Source of the DNA: Bifidobacterium pullorum DSM 20433
GTDB taxonomy: Bacteria > Actinomycetota > Actinomycetes > Actinomycetales > Bifidobacteriaceae
Length of the DNA stretch: 64,000 nt
Reading direction: 5' to 3'
Assembly: GCF_000771405.1 (NCBI RefSeq)
Contig: NZ_JDUI01000012.1
Span: 1-64,000, forward strand
Shown here in pieces: positions 43,964 through 53,245 of this stretch (position 1 is the first letter of the stretch; every line of letters begins with the position of its first letter). Position numbers and translations under genes: made by a program. The notes under the pieces are model-generated. The model was not told the origin of the DNA, made no database searches, and saw only the letters and a list, made by a program, of their open reading frames with translations.

Positions 43964-45565
43964 TTAACGTCCCACGCCGGCATCGGCGACCTCGGTCATG
44001 TGGCCGAGCCGCGCACGCACGGCGAGCATGGCGGTGTATGTGCAGTAGATGTGCTTCGGCACGCCTGGATTGGCGGTCACGAACCGTTCGACGGCCTTGT
44101 CGAGCTCGGTGTCGGTCTCGGCGACCGGTACCTGGTCGTATTCGAGGCGCAACGCCATGTCCCAGGCGCGCACGCCGGAGACCATCGCCACGCCGGTGCC
44201 GCGCAGGCTGGTGAAGTCCACGTCCCACAGCCAGCTCATGTCGCGGCCGTCGGCATATTCGTCGTTGATGCAGATCATCGTGTCATGGCCCTCGGGCGGG
44301 AACGACGCGAGCGACAGTCGGAAGCCCATCGGGTTCTTGACCAGCAGCAGTTCGACCTTGGACCCGTTCACGTCGATCGACTCGCCGCGGCCGAAGGCCG
44401 GCGTGACCGTGGACAGCGCCTCCAGCAGCGCATCGGTATCGGACTGTGACACGTCCGTCACCCGTGCAGCGGATGCATCAGGGCCCGTCGGTGCGGCGGC
44501 ACCGCGTGTTCCACTCATGTCAGCCACATCGCGGCGGATGTCCGCCAGCACGGCGCGGACCACGGCGAGCGCGGCCGCCGCGTTGTACAGGTTGTAGACG
44601 CCTTCGAGCCGGACCGGCGTGGTCAGGTCGGCGCCATCGATGCGGAACGTAGCCTGGTGGTCGCCGACCGCCATCAGTGTGACGTCGGCGGGCAATTCGC
44701 CGGAAACGGCGGACTCCAGCCCGGAGTCGGCGCCACCGGACGGCGAGTGTACAGCTTCAGCGGCGAGCGCGGCGTCGACGGGAGACGCGGCGTTCGCGGC
44801 GGATTCGGCATCCGACGCCTTGCTGGAGGCGACCCCTTGCGCGACGCCCGGCAGGCTCACCGTGGTGGCCATGTCGTCATCGGACGGGAAGAACGAACGC
44901 AGCGAGGCATCCAGACCGAAGTAGCGGACGGATTGCGCGGCCGCCGCCACGTCGGTGAGCGCGGCGATGCGCGGATCCTCCCGGTTGAGCACCACGGTGC
45001 CCGTGGTGGCCTCGGCCACGTTGCTCAGCAGCCGGGCGGTATTGTCGATCTCGCCGAACCGGTCGAGCTGGTCGCGCATGACGTTGAGCAGCAGACAGTA
45101 CCGTGGTTTGACCTGACGCACGAAATGTACGGCGTAGGCCTCGTCAAGCTCGAGTACGGCGATGTCGGCGTCGAGCCGACCGCCGAGCGTGACCTGGTCA
45201 AGCAATGCGGAGACCACGCCACGGGTGAAGTTCGAGCCGGTGGGGTTGGTGAACACCTTCAGCCCCAGGTTCTCCAGCACGGAGGCCACCATACGCGTGG
45301 TGGTGGTTTTGCCGTTGGTGCCGGAGACGAGCACCACGCCGAGCGGCAGCTGGCCCAACGTGCGCGCCAGGAACCCCGGATCGATGCTTTCGGCGATCTT
45401 GCCGGGGAAGGCGCTGCCGCCGAAATGAGCGAGCCGTGCGGCTTTACGTACGGCCTTGCCGATCAACGGGGTGGCGAAGGACCACGGGCGCCGTGACGCC
45501 GCCTGCCCGGACGGAGTCCGTACGGCGGTCGAGGTCTGCGAGGTTGCGTTATGTGCGGTCATCAT
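43964..45565 (-). CDS. murT: Lipid II isoglutaminyl synthase, Mur-ligase-like subunit MurT
   Basis: 533 residues, longer than the usual roughly 440. The ATP loop is SGTNGKTTTTRM, followed by NPTGSNFTRGVVSALL and LELDEAYAV. The C-terminal DUF1727 domain follows (MSWLWDVDF). Between about 225 and 310 lies an Ala/Ser-rich insert in place of the four-cysteine zinc ribbon known from MurT of firmicutes; no cysteines occur there. The start ATG overlaps the dnaB stop (TGATG). With GatD it amidates lipid II. Confidence 0.93.
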   Translation of the reverse strand: MMTAHNATSQTSTAVRTPSGQAASRRPWSFATPLIGKAVRKAARLAHFGGSAFPGKIAESIDPGFLARTLGQLPLGVVLVSGTNGKTTTTRMVASVLENLGLKVFTNPTGSNFTRGVVSALLDQVTLGGRLDADIAVLELDEAYAVHFVRQVKPRYCLLLNVMRDQLDRFGEIDNTARLLSNVAEATTGTVVLNREDPRIAALTDVAAAAQSVRYFGLDASLRSFFPSDDDMATTVSLPGVAQGVASSKASDAESAANAASPVDAALAAEAVHSPSGGADSGLESAVSGELPADVTLMAVGDHQATFRIDGADLTTPVRLEGVYNLYNAAAALAVVRAVLADIRRDVADMSGTRGAAAPTGPDASAARVTDVSQSDTDALLEALSTVTPAFGRGESIDVNGSKVELLLVKNPMGFRLSLASFPPEGHDTMICINDEYADGRDMSWLWDVDFTSLRGTGVAMVSGVRAWDMALRLEYDQVPVAETDTELDKAVERFVTANPGVPKHIYCTYTAMLAVRARLGHMTEVADAGVGR

Positions 45566-47034
45566 CACACCCCCTGATTGTTGTAGTCCTGCTGCGGCAT
45601 GTCCTTGAACTTCGACGTCGCGCCCAGGAACGCCAGATTGAAGGTATCGGTGGGGCCGTTGCGGTGTTTGGCCATGATGATATCGGCCTCGCCCGGACGG
45701 TCCTCCTTGTCGTAGAAGTCGGGACGGTGTACCAGGAACACCACGTCGGCGTCCTGCTCGATCGAGCCGGATTCACGCAGATCCGACAGCTGCGGCTTCT
45801 TGTCGTTGCGCATCTCGGGACCACGGTTGAGCTGCGAGAGCGCCACGACCGGCACCTCGAGCTCCTTGGCCAGCAGCTTCAGCGCACGGGAGAACTCGGA
45901 AACCTCCTGCTGACGGCTTTCCACGCGTTTGCCCGAGGTCATCAGCTGCAGGTAGTCGATGACCACAAGTTTCAGGTCGTTGGTCTGCTTGAGACGCCGG
46001 CATTTGGCCCGGATCTCCATCAGGCTCATGTTCGGGCTGTCGTCGATGAACAACGGGGCGTTCTGCATGCGGTTCCAGAACTTGTTCAGCGTGTTCCACC
46101 GTTCCGGGGTGATGTCGTCGGCGCGGCGCAACGCCACCAGCGGGATGTCCGTTTCGGCGGAGATGATGCGCTGGGCCAGTTCCGTCTTGCTCATCTCGAG
46201 GCTGAACACGATGGAGGTCAGGCCGTGGTGCAGAGAGGCGGCGCGGGCGAAGTCGATGCCGAGCGTGGACTTGCCCATGGCCGGACGGCCGGCCACCACG
46301 ATCATCTGGCCGGGCTGCAGGCCCTGCGTCACGTCATCGATGTCGCGGAAGCCGGTGGGCACACCGCGCTCGACGTTACCCTGCTGGAGGTTGTCCAGCA
46401 TCTCCAACGTGTCCTTGACGGCGTCTCCGAGCGGCGCGTAATCCTGCCGCACGCGGCCCACGCTCATCTCGTAGACCTCGGATTGGGCCAGGTTCACCAC
46501 GTCCTCGGCCTGGGAGCCCTCCGCCGAATACCCGAGCTGGGCGATCTTGGTGCCGGTGGCGATGACATTGCGCAGGATGGCGCGCTGATGCACGATTTCG
46601 GCGTAGAACGTGGCGTTCGCGGCGGTCGGCACCGAGGCCACCAGACTGTGCAGATAATCGGCGCCGCCGACCTTCTCCAGGTCGCCGGATTTCAGCAGCT
46701 CGTTGGCCACCAGCACCACGTCCACCGGCTGGGACCCGGAGAACAGCGTGATGATGGCCTCATAGATGGTCTGGTGCTTGGGCTGGTAGAAATCGGAAAC
46801 GTCGATCATCTGCGAGACCTCGCCGATGGCGTCCTTGCTCATCAGCATGCCGCCGAGCACGGCCATCTCGGCGTCATCATCGTGCGGGGGCACGCGGTCG
46901 AAGATCACGTCACGCGACGACGTGCCGGAGGCGCCGGACGTATACGACGCGTCACCGGCGTAACCGTCCGCGCCGCGCGAACCGCGGCCGTTTCCGCCCG
47001 GACGGGACTCGTCCCAACTGTTTCCATCAACCAT
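45565..47034 (-). CDS. dnaB: Replicative DNA helicase DnaB
   Basis: 489 residues from the ATG at 47034 (reading frame open further but without homology). An N-terminal disordered region of about 45 residues precedes the DnaB N domain (AEMAVLGGMLMSKDAIGEV). Walker A is GRPAMGKSTL, Walker B VVIDYLQLM, and DADVVFLVHRPDFY and ADIIMAKHRNGPT lie near the end. It unwinds the fork during chromosome replication. The stop overlaps the murT start, giving a dnaB-murT-gatD operon that links replication and cell-wall genes. Confidence 0.97.
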   Translation of the reverse strand: MVDGNSWDESRPGGNGRGSRGADGYAGDASYTSGASGTSSRDVIFDRVPPHDDDAEMAVLGGMLMSKDAIGEVSQMIDVSDFYQPKHQTIYEAIITLFSGSQPVDVVLVANELLKSGDLEKVGGADYLHSLVASVPTAANATFYAEIVHQRAILRNVIATGTKIAQLGYSAEGSQAEDVVNLAQSEVYEMSVGRVRQDYAPLGDAVKDTLEMLDNLQQGNVERGVPTGFRDIDDVTQGLQPGQMIVVAGRPAMGKSTLGIDFARAASLHHGLTSIVFSLEMSKTELAQRIISAETDIPLVALRRADDITPERWNTLNKFWNRMQNAPLFIDDSPNMSLMEIRAKCRRLKQTNDLKLVVIDYLQLMTSGKRVESRQQEVSEFSRALKLLAKELEVPVVALSQLNRGPEMRNDKKPQLSDLRESGSIEQDADVVFLVHRPDFYDKEDRPGEADIIMAKHRNGPTDTFNLAFLGATSKFKDMPQQDYNNQGV

Positions 47035-47074
47035 ACGTTCGAGTATAGGTGCAGGGGTGAAAGCCGGTAGATAT

Positions 47075-48337
47075 CTACCGGTCACCCATGTCCCCATCGA
47101 CGTCCAACAACCAATCGACGGCCCGGACGACGCCGATGCCATCCCGCGTGGTGCCGATGCCGTAGGGCTCGAGCGTGACGACGGATTTCGGGAAGGAGTC
47201 GCCGACCGCGCGCAGCGGCGCCAGTTCATGCTCGCGCGTGGCCTCGTCGGCCATCGACGCGGCGACCTGGACGTACTGCGTCGCCGACCCGCGCTTCGCG
47301 ACGAAATCGACCTCGCCCGTGGACAATGCGCCAACATGAACCGTCCACCCGCGGCGCAGCAGTTCCATGCATACGATGCCTTCCAACTGGAATCCGGAGT
47401 CCACACCGGCAAAGCCCAGGGCATAGTTTCTGAACCCATTGTCGACCGGATAATACTTGCGCCGGGGGCGGAGGATCTGCTTGCCCCTCAACCCGGCCTG
47501 CTCCGCCGCATAGATCACGAACGCCTGTTCCAGCATCCTGATCTGCTCATCCAACGTCTGCGGGCTGATGACGACGCCGGAGGATTTCAACGTGTTGACG
47601 ATTCTGCGCACCGAGAACAGATTCCCGGACGTCGCGAACAGGTACCGAGCGATCTTGTCGAACGTCGCGAGGTCGCGGATACCGTACCGGCTCGCCACGT
47701 CCTTGACGACGATGGTGTTGAATATGGCGTCCAGAACCTCCGTGGCACGCGCCTCGTCCGCCGCCCCCAGGGCGAGCAGCGCCGGCATGCCGCCGTATCG
47801 CATGTAGTCGGCCAGCAGCACGTCGGACGAATCCGACGATTCGTCCTGCATGGCACGACATGATACGTATTCCTCGAATGAGAACGGGTAGACCGGTATC
47901 TCCACATACCGGCCGGCGATGTAGGTGGCCAGTTCGCCGGACAGCAGCATCGCGTTCGATCCGGTCAGATAGATGTCGGTATCCGGCTGCGTCTGGAAAC
48001 GACGGACGACCTTCTCCCATCCCGGCACCTCCTGCACCTCGTCCAGCAGGATGGCGAACGTACCGTTCTTGTCCGCGGCACGGTACGCCGCAGACAGTTC
48101 CTCATACAGGTCTCGCGCGGCGTAGTCGAAGGGCAGGTCCGCGGCATCGAGCTGTTTGAAGAACAGGTTGGATTCGGCGATGCCGTCTGCCCTCAGACGG
48201 TCGGCGAACATGCGCAGCAACGTCGATTTGCCGCACCGACGGACACCTGTCAGCACCTTGACCTCGTCGGTGCCCATGTGTGCGATCAACGATTCCAGCA
48301 GTCGGGGCCGGGGATACGTCAACGCGCTTTTAAACAT
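47075..48337 (-). CDS. AAA ATPase with a C-terminal DUF4143 nuclease-like domain
   Basis: 420 residues. The P-loop is GVRRCGKSTLL (starting near residue 31), Walker B LLDEVQEV, with YLTGSNAMLLSGE following. The C-terminal DUF4143 domain (YPVDNGFRNYALGF, GEVDFVAKRG) resembles a restriction-like fold. These genes are widespread in bifidobacteria and gut bacteria and often horizontally spread; their role is not known. The leader is an unusual AT-rich stretch and no ribosome site precedes the ATG. Confidence 0.9.
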   Translation of the reverse strand: MFKSALTYPRPRLLESLIAHMGTDEVKVLTGVRRCGKSTLLRMFADRLRADGIAESNLFFKQLDAADLPFDYAARDLYEELSAAYRAADKNGTFAILLDEVQEVPGWEKVVRRFQTQPDTDIYLTGSNAMLLSGELATYIAGRYVEIPVYPFSFEEYVSCRAMQDESSDSSDVLLADYMRYGGMPALLALGAADEARATEVLDAIFNTIVVKDVASRYGIRDLATFDKIARYLFATSGNLFSVRRIVNTLKSSGVVISPQTLDEQIRMLEQAFVIYAAEQAGLRGKQILRPRRKYYPVDNGFRNYALGFAGVDSGFQLEGIVCMELLRRGWTVHVGALSTGEVDFVAKRGSATQYVQVAASMADEATREHELAPLRAVGDSFPKSVVTLEPYGIGTTRDGIGVVRAVDWLLDVDGDMGDR

Positions 48338-48402
48338 AGAATATATTTTACATTATTTATAATATATGTCATAATATGATTTATATTTTATATTTTTCGA
48401 AA
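48338..48402 (-). promoter_or_regulatory. AT-rich leader and promoter of the ATPase gene
   Basis: 65 bases almost entirely A and T, in contrast with the GC-rich surroundings. On the minus strand TATAAT-like boxes occur several times and TATAATATATG/CATAATATGA form an inverted repeat. No Shine-Dalgarno sequence is visible next to the start codon, so translation may rely on the unstructured leader. Confidence 0.6.
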
Positions 48403-48515
48403 CAACAATGTCTCACACTCTACGCGCGAGGCGTCGAACGATAAGCTGACGTCACAGACGCTGAACCGCGCTTTCCCGAAAACGTCCGCTCCACCAATGG
48501 CCAAACAGCAATCAA

Positions 48516-48543
48516 GGCGGCCCCGACAAGAACCGAGGCCGCC
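48516..48543 (-). terminator. Hairpin behind the LPNTG protein gene
   Basis: GGCGGCC (48516-48522) and GGCCGCC (48537-48543) form a 7-bp stem; on the minus strand TTGATTGCTGTTT follows. A weak but correctly placed terminator. Confidence 0.5.
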
Positions 48544-48578
48544 GATTGTACTGTAATGCCGTATGACCTATTCCACTA

Positions 48579-49934
48579 TCATCGGACCATGCGACGGCCC
48601 AACCGAAACACGACACCGATCATGGCAGACGCAACCAACACACCCAAGACCACGACGATACCGACACCGGTATTGGGCAGAGGCTTCTTCTTGTCATCGG
48701 AAGGCTTGGCCTCCGACTGAGTTTGAGCGTCCCCACTTTGGTCAGAAGGTTTGGTCTCCGGCTGATCGGAGGTATCCCCATACTGATCGGAAGGCTCGGT
48801 CTCCGGCTGGTCGGAAGGCTCGGTCTCCGGCTGGTCGGAAGGTTCGGTCTCCGGCTGACCTGAGGTGTCCCCGCTCTCAGCCGGAGTCACCTCGAGATCA
48901 AATTCGGCGACGGAGATGCACCCCTCCTCATCGACCGTCAAACTGATGTGGTGATTACCAAGTGTGGTATCAGCCGGAATCTTCACCGTGGTATTGAACG
49001 CGCCGCTGGCATCGGTCGTCACAGATCCCAACAGCACGGGCCCCGGGTCCAGCGACAGCCAGTACGTGGTGTTCGGCTCGGCCCCCTTACCCGTAATGGT
49101 AAACTCATCGCCCTGCGCTGCAGTCGGAGCCCCTTCACCGGAGGCATCACCGGCGGATTCCCCCACGCCCTCGATACTCGGCATCTGCGGAACACCATTC
49201 ACGAGTCTGAATGGAAGGGAACCCGTAGGAACGTCGAAACCTTCACGGTATACCACGAAGGCGTACATTCCCGTACGTCCGGCAAGCGGCGTGAAGTCAC
49301 GCATAATCAGACCATCGTTGCTGGCCTGAACGTGCTGTTCCGAGGCTACAACATCATGATTCGCATCAAGCCACTGCAGCGTGTAGAAACCATTCGGGAT
49401 GAGATTACCTGCCATAACGAAGGGAGTTGTGTCCAAACGCGCATAAACCCCCATAAGCGGGGCGGGCGGCTCCAGCACGGTGATCTCCTGATTGCCATCC
49501 GAGTAGCCCCCGGTATTCGGAATCGCCAGCTGCAGCACATACTCGCCCGGGGCCAAATCGGTAGGAATGATGACGCTACTACCCATTTCCTTTGCCCAGT
49601 CGCCATTCGAGTCGAACGTCACCGAAGCCAACCGCCGCCACGGGCCGCCGGCCTTCGGATATAGGTAAACACCCCAATCCCCTTCCGAAGCCGAAATCGG
49701 ATTGACATGCGCGGTCATCCAGACCACCATCCCAGGCAGTATTGCCTGCGGATCCACATCCGGCGTGAAGAAATCCAGGCGCAATTCATCATCTTCAGCC
49801 TGCGCAGCGGCCTCCGACGCCACGACGTCCGGCGTCGCGACCTCATCGGCAACGGCAACAGGAGCGATGACCAGTCCCCCAAGCATCATGGCGGCGGCCA
49901 CTACGCCTATGCCGAATACGTGCTTCCTTCCCAT
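48579..49934 (-). CDS. Sortase-anchored surface protein with Ig-like repeats
   Basis: 451 residues. Signal peptide ends near APVAVA (about 29). The mature part is beta-rich with two or three Ig-like or fibronectin-like modules (VNPISASEGDWGVYLYPKAGG; FTITGKGAEPNTTYWLSLDPG). A Pro/Glu/Ser/Asp linker of repeated TEPSDQPE units (about 350-410) leads to LPNTG, a membrane helix and RLGRRMVR. It is likely displayed on the wall as an adhesin or binding protein; ligand unknown. It lies 94 bases behind the two-component operon in the same direction and may be part of that transcript. GAGAGGA precedes the ATG. Confidence 0.85.
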   Translation of the reverse strand: MGRKHVFGIGVVAAAMMLGGLVIAPVAVADEVATPDVVASEAAAQAEDDELRLDFFTPDVDPQAILPGMVVWMTAHVNPISASEGDWGVYLYPKAGGPWRRLASVTFDSNGDWAKEMGSSVIIPTDLAPGEYVLQLAIPNTGGYSDGNQEITVLEPPAPLMGVYARLDTTPFVMAGNLIPNGFYTLQWLDANHDVVASEQHVQASNDGLIMRDFTPLAGRTGMYAFVVYREGFDVPTGSLPFRLVNGVPQMPSIEGVGESAGDASGEGAPTAAQGDEFTITGKGAEPNTTYWLSLDPGPVLLGSVTTDASGAFNTTVKIPADTTLGNHHISLTVDEEGCISVAEFDLEVTPAESGDTSGQPETEPSDQPETEPSDQPETEPSDQYGDTSDQPETKPSDQSGDAQTQSEAKPSDDKKKPLPNTGVGIVVVLGVLVASAMIGVVFRLGRRMVR

Positions 49935-50028
49935 ACTTCCTCTCCCTTACGGATCAGCAATGCCATACACGGTGGAATGTATCGGCAAAGCCCCGAGGAC
50001 AGGCCACCCCCGTCACAACGCATGACGT

Positions 50029-51012
50029 TCACGTCATAACCGATTGCGCCGGGCAAGGCACGACCACCTTCGCGACGAATTGCGGCCCACCGCCGGACGC
50101 GGCAACATACGATACATCGAACGTGCCGCCGTGGCGTTCGGCGACGCCGCGGATGATCGACAGGCCCCATCCGTGCGAGGCGAACCGGCGACCATGCGCG
50201 GCGACGCCGCGGAAGCTTCGAGGCGGAGACGAGGCCGCGGCGTTGCTGGTCTCAATGACCAGACAATCGAGCACGACATGCGCGCGCAATGTCATCCACC
50301 GCCGACCGCGCGGTAATGCGAGGCACGCCGTACCGGCATTGTCGAGTAGATTCGCGAACAACGCACACAGCTCAGCGCTCGGCAGCGGACAGTCATCGTC
50401 CAGATCGATATCGAGGTCGCATGCGACACCGTCGCGGCGCAACGCCGGTATGATTGTCGCGCACAGCGCGTCGACAGCCTTGTGGCGGCAGAACGCACGA
50501 CACCGCGGCAACCGCACCGACAGATCCGCGCACCATGCGTGCACAGCGTTCGCATCCCGGCGTGCCAGAGCGGTACGCGCTTCGGCCAGACGCGTCTCGA
50601 TCACCTCGTCCACGGCCATCGCCTTGTCCAGCTCGCGATGCAGCGTCCGCAGATGCCGACGCTGGGCGTACAGCTGCCGTTCAAGTCGCGCCCGCCGCTC
50701 CCGGTACAGCAACGCCTTCTCAGCCTCCGCCAAGTTGCGGAACAGCGCGACATCCCCCATCGCGCACAACACGGCGAGTGCGGCCAGCAGCAACGCGTAG
50801 GGCACCCGGTACCGGACATCACCGCCCAGATGAAGCGAGACCATGTTGTATCCGATGAACGCCATCTGACTCAACGGATACAGCATGTTCACGGCACGCC
50901 TACCGACCGTCGCGCCTTCCAGACCGCCAATCAGACGTACCGACGACAACAGCAGCAACGCGAATGCAAGGCCGTCAGCAACGGCGGCGGCAATCATAAC
51001 GGCGGTCGTCAT
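50029..51012 (-). CDS. Histidine-kinase-like protein with ATPase domain but no phosphoacceptor histidine motif
   Basis: 327 residues: three or four N-terminal membrane helices, a coiled linker and a GHKL ATPase domain. The N box LFANLLDNAGTACL (Asn225) and the G box SHGWGLSIIRGVAERHGG are clear. The region that should hold the HD..N.L phosphoacceptor box instead reads VIETRLAEARTALARRD, with no His. The partner gene upstream has that box and no ATPase. It overlaps the upstream gene by four bases (ATGA). It resembles AgrC/ComD-type (HPK10) kinases of LytTR systems. Confidence 0.85.
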   Translation of the reverse strand: MTTAVMIAAAVADGLAFALLLLSSVRLIGGLEGATVGRRAVNMLYPLSQMAFIGYNMVSLHLGGDVRYRVPYALLLAALAVLCAMGDVALFRNLAEAEKALLYRERRARLERQLYAQRRHLRTLHRELDKAMAVDEVIETRLAEARTALARRDANAVHAWCADLSVRLPRCRAFCRHKAVDALCATIIPALRRDGVACDLDIDLDDDCPLPSAELCALFANLLDNAGTACLALPRGRRWMTLRAHVVLDCLVIETSNAAASSPPRSFRGVAAHGRRFASHGWGLSIIRGVAERHGGTFDVSYVAASGGGPQFVAKVVVPCPAQSVMT

Positions 51013-52022
51013 CGCCGCCGCCCTGAGGTCGCGCGATCGTCATCATGCATCTGCCGGCCAAGTGCCGCCACCGACTCCAGATGCCGAGTCGCCGCATCGA
51101 ACTCGCCACGCCGCGCCAACGCGGACACAACGGCCAACTGATTGCGGATATCATGATTCCGTCGCGCCACCGACTCCACGTACCCTGCGACTTCGCCATA
51201 CTGCCGCAGGCACGCGTCCAGTTCCCGTTGCAGCAATTGCGAGGCTTCCCGATCCAGACGTGCCCGATATTCGCGCTCCATTGACCGAAACAACACAACG
51301 TCCACGAACAGGCAAACCACCCCCAGGGCGGCCGCACCAAACAGATACTGCCGCCCGTCCGCAAACACCGACACGGCCATCGTCAGGGACACGCCAAGAA
51401 TCGCGAACTGAAACAAGGAGAACAACAGGAACCGGTCGTTGCGCAGGAAGTCCGCATGCGCATAATACCGACGCGCCCGTTCCGACACCATCAATTCGAG
51501 CAACAACGTCAGGCCAATCTCAACGACCATGGCACCTATCGCATAGGCCCGCACCGTACGCATCGAACCCGGCAACACGCTGACGCCCGACAGAACCTCG
51601 GCCAACGGCACAGTCGTCAAGACGAGCGGCGGCGCCCCCAACAGATGTGCCCGCAACGATGCCAGACCGACCGCGGCGAACGCCGTCGTGCAGAACGCCA
51701 GCGTCGTGGCGCATACGGCAAGCATGCGTTCCACGACACCGCCCGTATAGAGGGCAAAAGGCAGTACGACGTATATCACGACAGGCAAGACCACCAAGCG
51801 CAGAACGCGAACCGCCACGCCGTCTTCGACAAGTCCGGTTTCGGGGCGCATGAGCATCATCACGAGCAACAGGACCGACTGCCCGCACATCAATGCGACC
51901 GGCGCGCGGGAACGCATCGCATGGTTCTGCACATGGAAACGCGCGACGGCAACCAGTACGGCCGCCACGTCACCGACCATCGGCCCGGCGACATAGGCCT
52001 CCAACATTGCTCCCGCAGTCAT
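51009..52022 (-). CDS. Histidine-kinase-like protein with phosphoacceptor motif but no ATPase domain
   Basis: 337 residues from the ATG at 52022, which overlaps the regulator stop by four bases (ATGA). Six or seven membrane helices are followed by a dimerisation helix with RRNHDIRNQLAVVSALARRGEFDAA, the HPK10 phosphoacceptor box (His290). The protein ends 47 residues later, so there is no ATP-binding domain. It looks like the input half of a split AgrC-type kinase, with the catalytic half encoded next door. A signal peptide or autoinducer precursor gene was not found nearby. Confidence 0.85.
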   Translation of the reverse strand: MTAGAMLEAYVAGPMVGDVAAVLVAVARFHVQNHAMRSRAPVALMCGQSVLLLVMMLMRPETGLVEDGVAVRVLRLVVLPVVIYVVLPFALYTGGVVERMLAVCATTLAFCTTAFAAVGLASLRAHLLGAPPLVLTTVPLAEVLSGVSVLPGSMRTVRAYAIGAMVVEIGLTLLLELMVSERARRYYAHADFLRNDRFLLFSLFQFAILGVSLTMAVSVFADGRQYLFGAAALGVVCLFVDVVLFRSMEREYRARLDREASQLLQRELDACLRQYGEVAGYVESVARRNHDIRNQLAVVSALARRGEFDAATRHLESVAALGRQMHDDDRATSGRRR

Positions 52023-52843
52023 CGCACCGTGCGCGCGTACGCCAACACCGCCGCCTTCGCCACGGCCCGACGACGCTGACTGATTGGAATCGCCCTGCCA
52101 TCGGCGAGTACGAACCGGTCGTTGTTCCATGCCGTCACATAATCAAGATTCACCAGGAAGCTTTGGTGACAGTGGACAAAGCGATCGGGGAGCATCTCGG
52201 CGAACCGGGCGAGTTTGAGGTATGTTTCCACATCACCGTAGCGGGTGTGGATACACAACAATCGGCGGTGGCTCTCCGCCCACATCACGTTGCGCGGCAG
52301 CACGACACGCACATCGCCGCCGGACGCGACGAGCACCGGGCGCTCAGCCGACTCGGCACGTCGCTGAAGCGCCTCCGCCACCGCCTCATCCACGGCTTTC
52401 TGCCCGACCGGTTTCATCAGGAAACCGACATGCTGGGTCGTATACACCTTGGAGTGGTAGTCGCCGTATCCGGTGACGTAGATGACCTGCGTCGTACTGC
52501 CCCGCGGAAACAATCGGGCCACCGCCTCGATACCCTCCGCCGCAGCGGACCCGCCGAAGCGAATGTCCATGAACACGATGTCGACGCAGCACTCCCCGTC
52601 ACGACAGAACCGTTCGAAGGTCTCCACGGAGCCGAAACAGCAAACGTCCACGCCGTCCGATGACATGTCGCTACCGGCTTTTTCGGCGACGGGCAACGCG
52701 TCAGAACATCCGCTTGACGCATGGGCAGCGGATACATGGTTTGACGATCGCGACAAAACCCGGCCCAGCGATGGCGAGCTCCGAACCATCCGGGCCAATT
52801 CCTCGGCCTGCAGCTGATCGTCATCCACAATCGCCACCAACAT
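52019..52843 (-). CDS. LytTR-family response regulator
   Basis: 274 residues. The receiver domain has IVDDDQLQAEEL (acidic pocket), the phosphorylatable Asp in DIVFMDIRF and Lys in FLMKPVG. An insert of about 50 residues (near 30-80) enlarges it. The C-terminal LytTR domain reads RVVLPRNVMWAESHRRLLCIHT and FVHCHQSFLVNLDYV, the DNA-binding fold. A ribosome site AGGGAAGGG precedes the ATG. It is first in an operon with both kinase halves and possibly the LPNTG surface protein, which would be a reasonable target. Confidence 0.93.
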   Translation of the reverse strand: MLVAIVDDDQLQAEELARMVRSSPSLGRVLSRSSNHVSAAHASSGCSDALPVAEKAGSDMSSDGVDVCCFGSVETFERFCRDGECCVDIVFMDIRFGGSAAAEGIEAVARLFPRGSTTQVIYVTGYGDYHSKVYTTQHVGFLMKPVGQKAVDEAVAEALQRRAESAERPVLVASGGDVRVVLPRNVMWAESHRRLLCIHTRYGDVETYLKLARFAEMLPDRFVHCHQSFLVNLDYVTAWNNDRFVLADGRAIPISQRRRAVAKAAVLAYARTVR

Positions 52844-53245
52844 GGCTTCCCTTCCCTTTGTCGCGCCATGCCGCGGCGACCGTGTCGGTCACATCGGTCG
52901 CCGGCGTGCGTCACGCTTCCCCCGCAACTCAGGCTTCCTTCCGTATCATAAGCCTCCGAAGCCACACACGACACCGCCGATGTCACAATCGCTCAAGAAC
53001 ACGTAACAACCGATGATCGCATCGGCCTCCCGACAATACCCATGCGCTCCGAACCGCCCGAAGCCAAGCCTCCGACGTCGCCGCCTTCGGACACCCGTTC
53101 GGAGTTCACCGGCAGCCCGACCAACAGCCTCGTGTGGCGGCCCGCACGACCTCCGGCAATGTATCAGCGCCGCCCGTTCTTGTACGTTACCGTTCACATT
53201 GCGTTCAGGGAACGTTCGGCAGTGCGACACGCTCGGACTCTGCAA
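52844..53245. other. Intergenic region upstream of the response regulator
   Basis: About 400 bases without a supported gene. It must contain the regulator promoter on the minus strand, but I see no convincing hexamer pair and no clear LytTR direct repeat. The DnaA-box-like cluster follows to the right. Confidence 0.45.
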
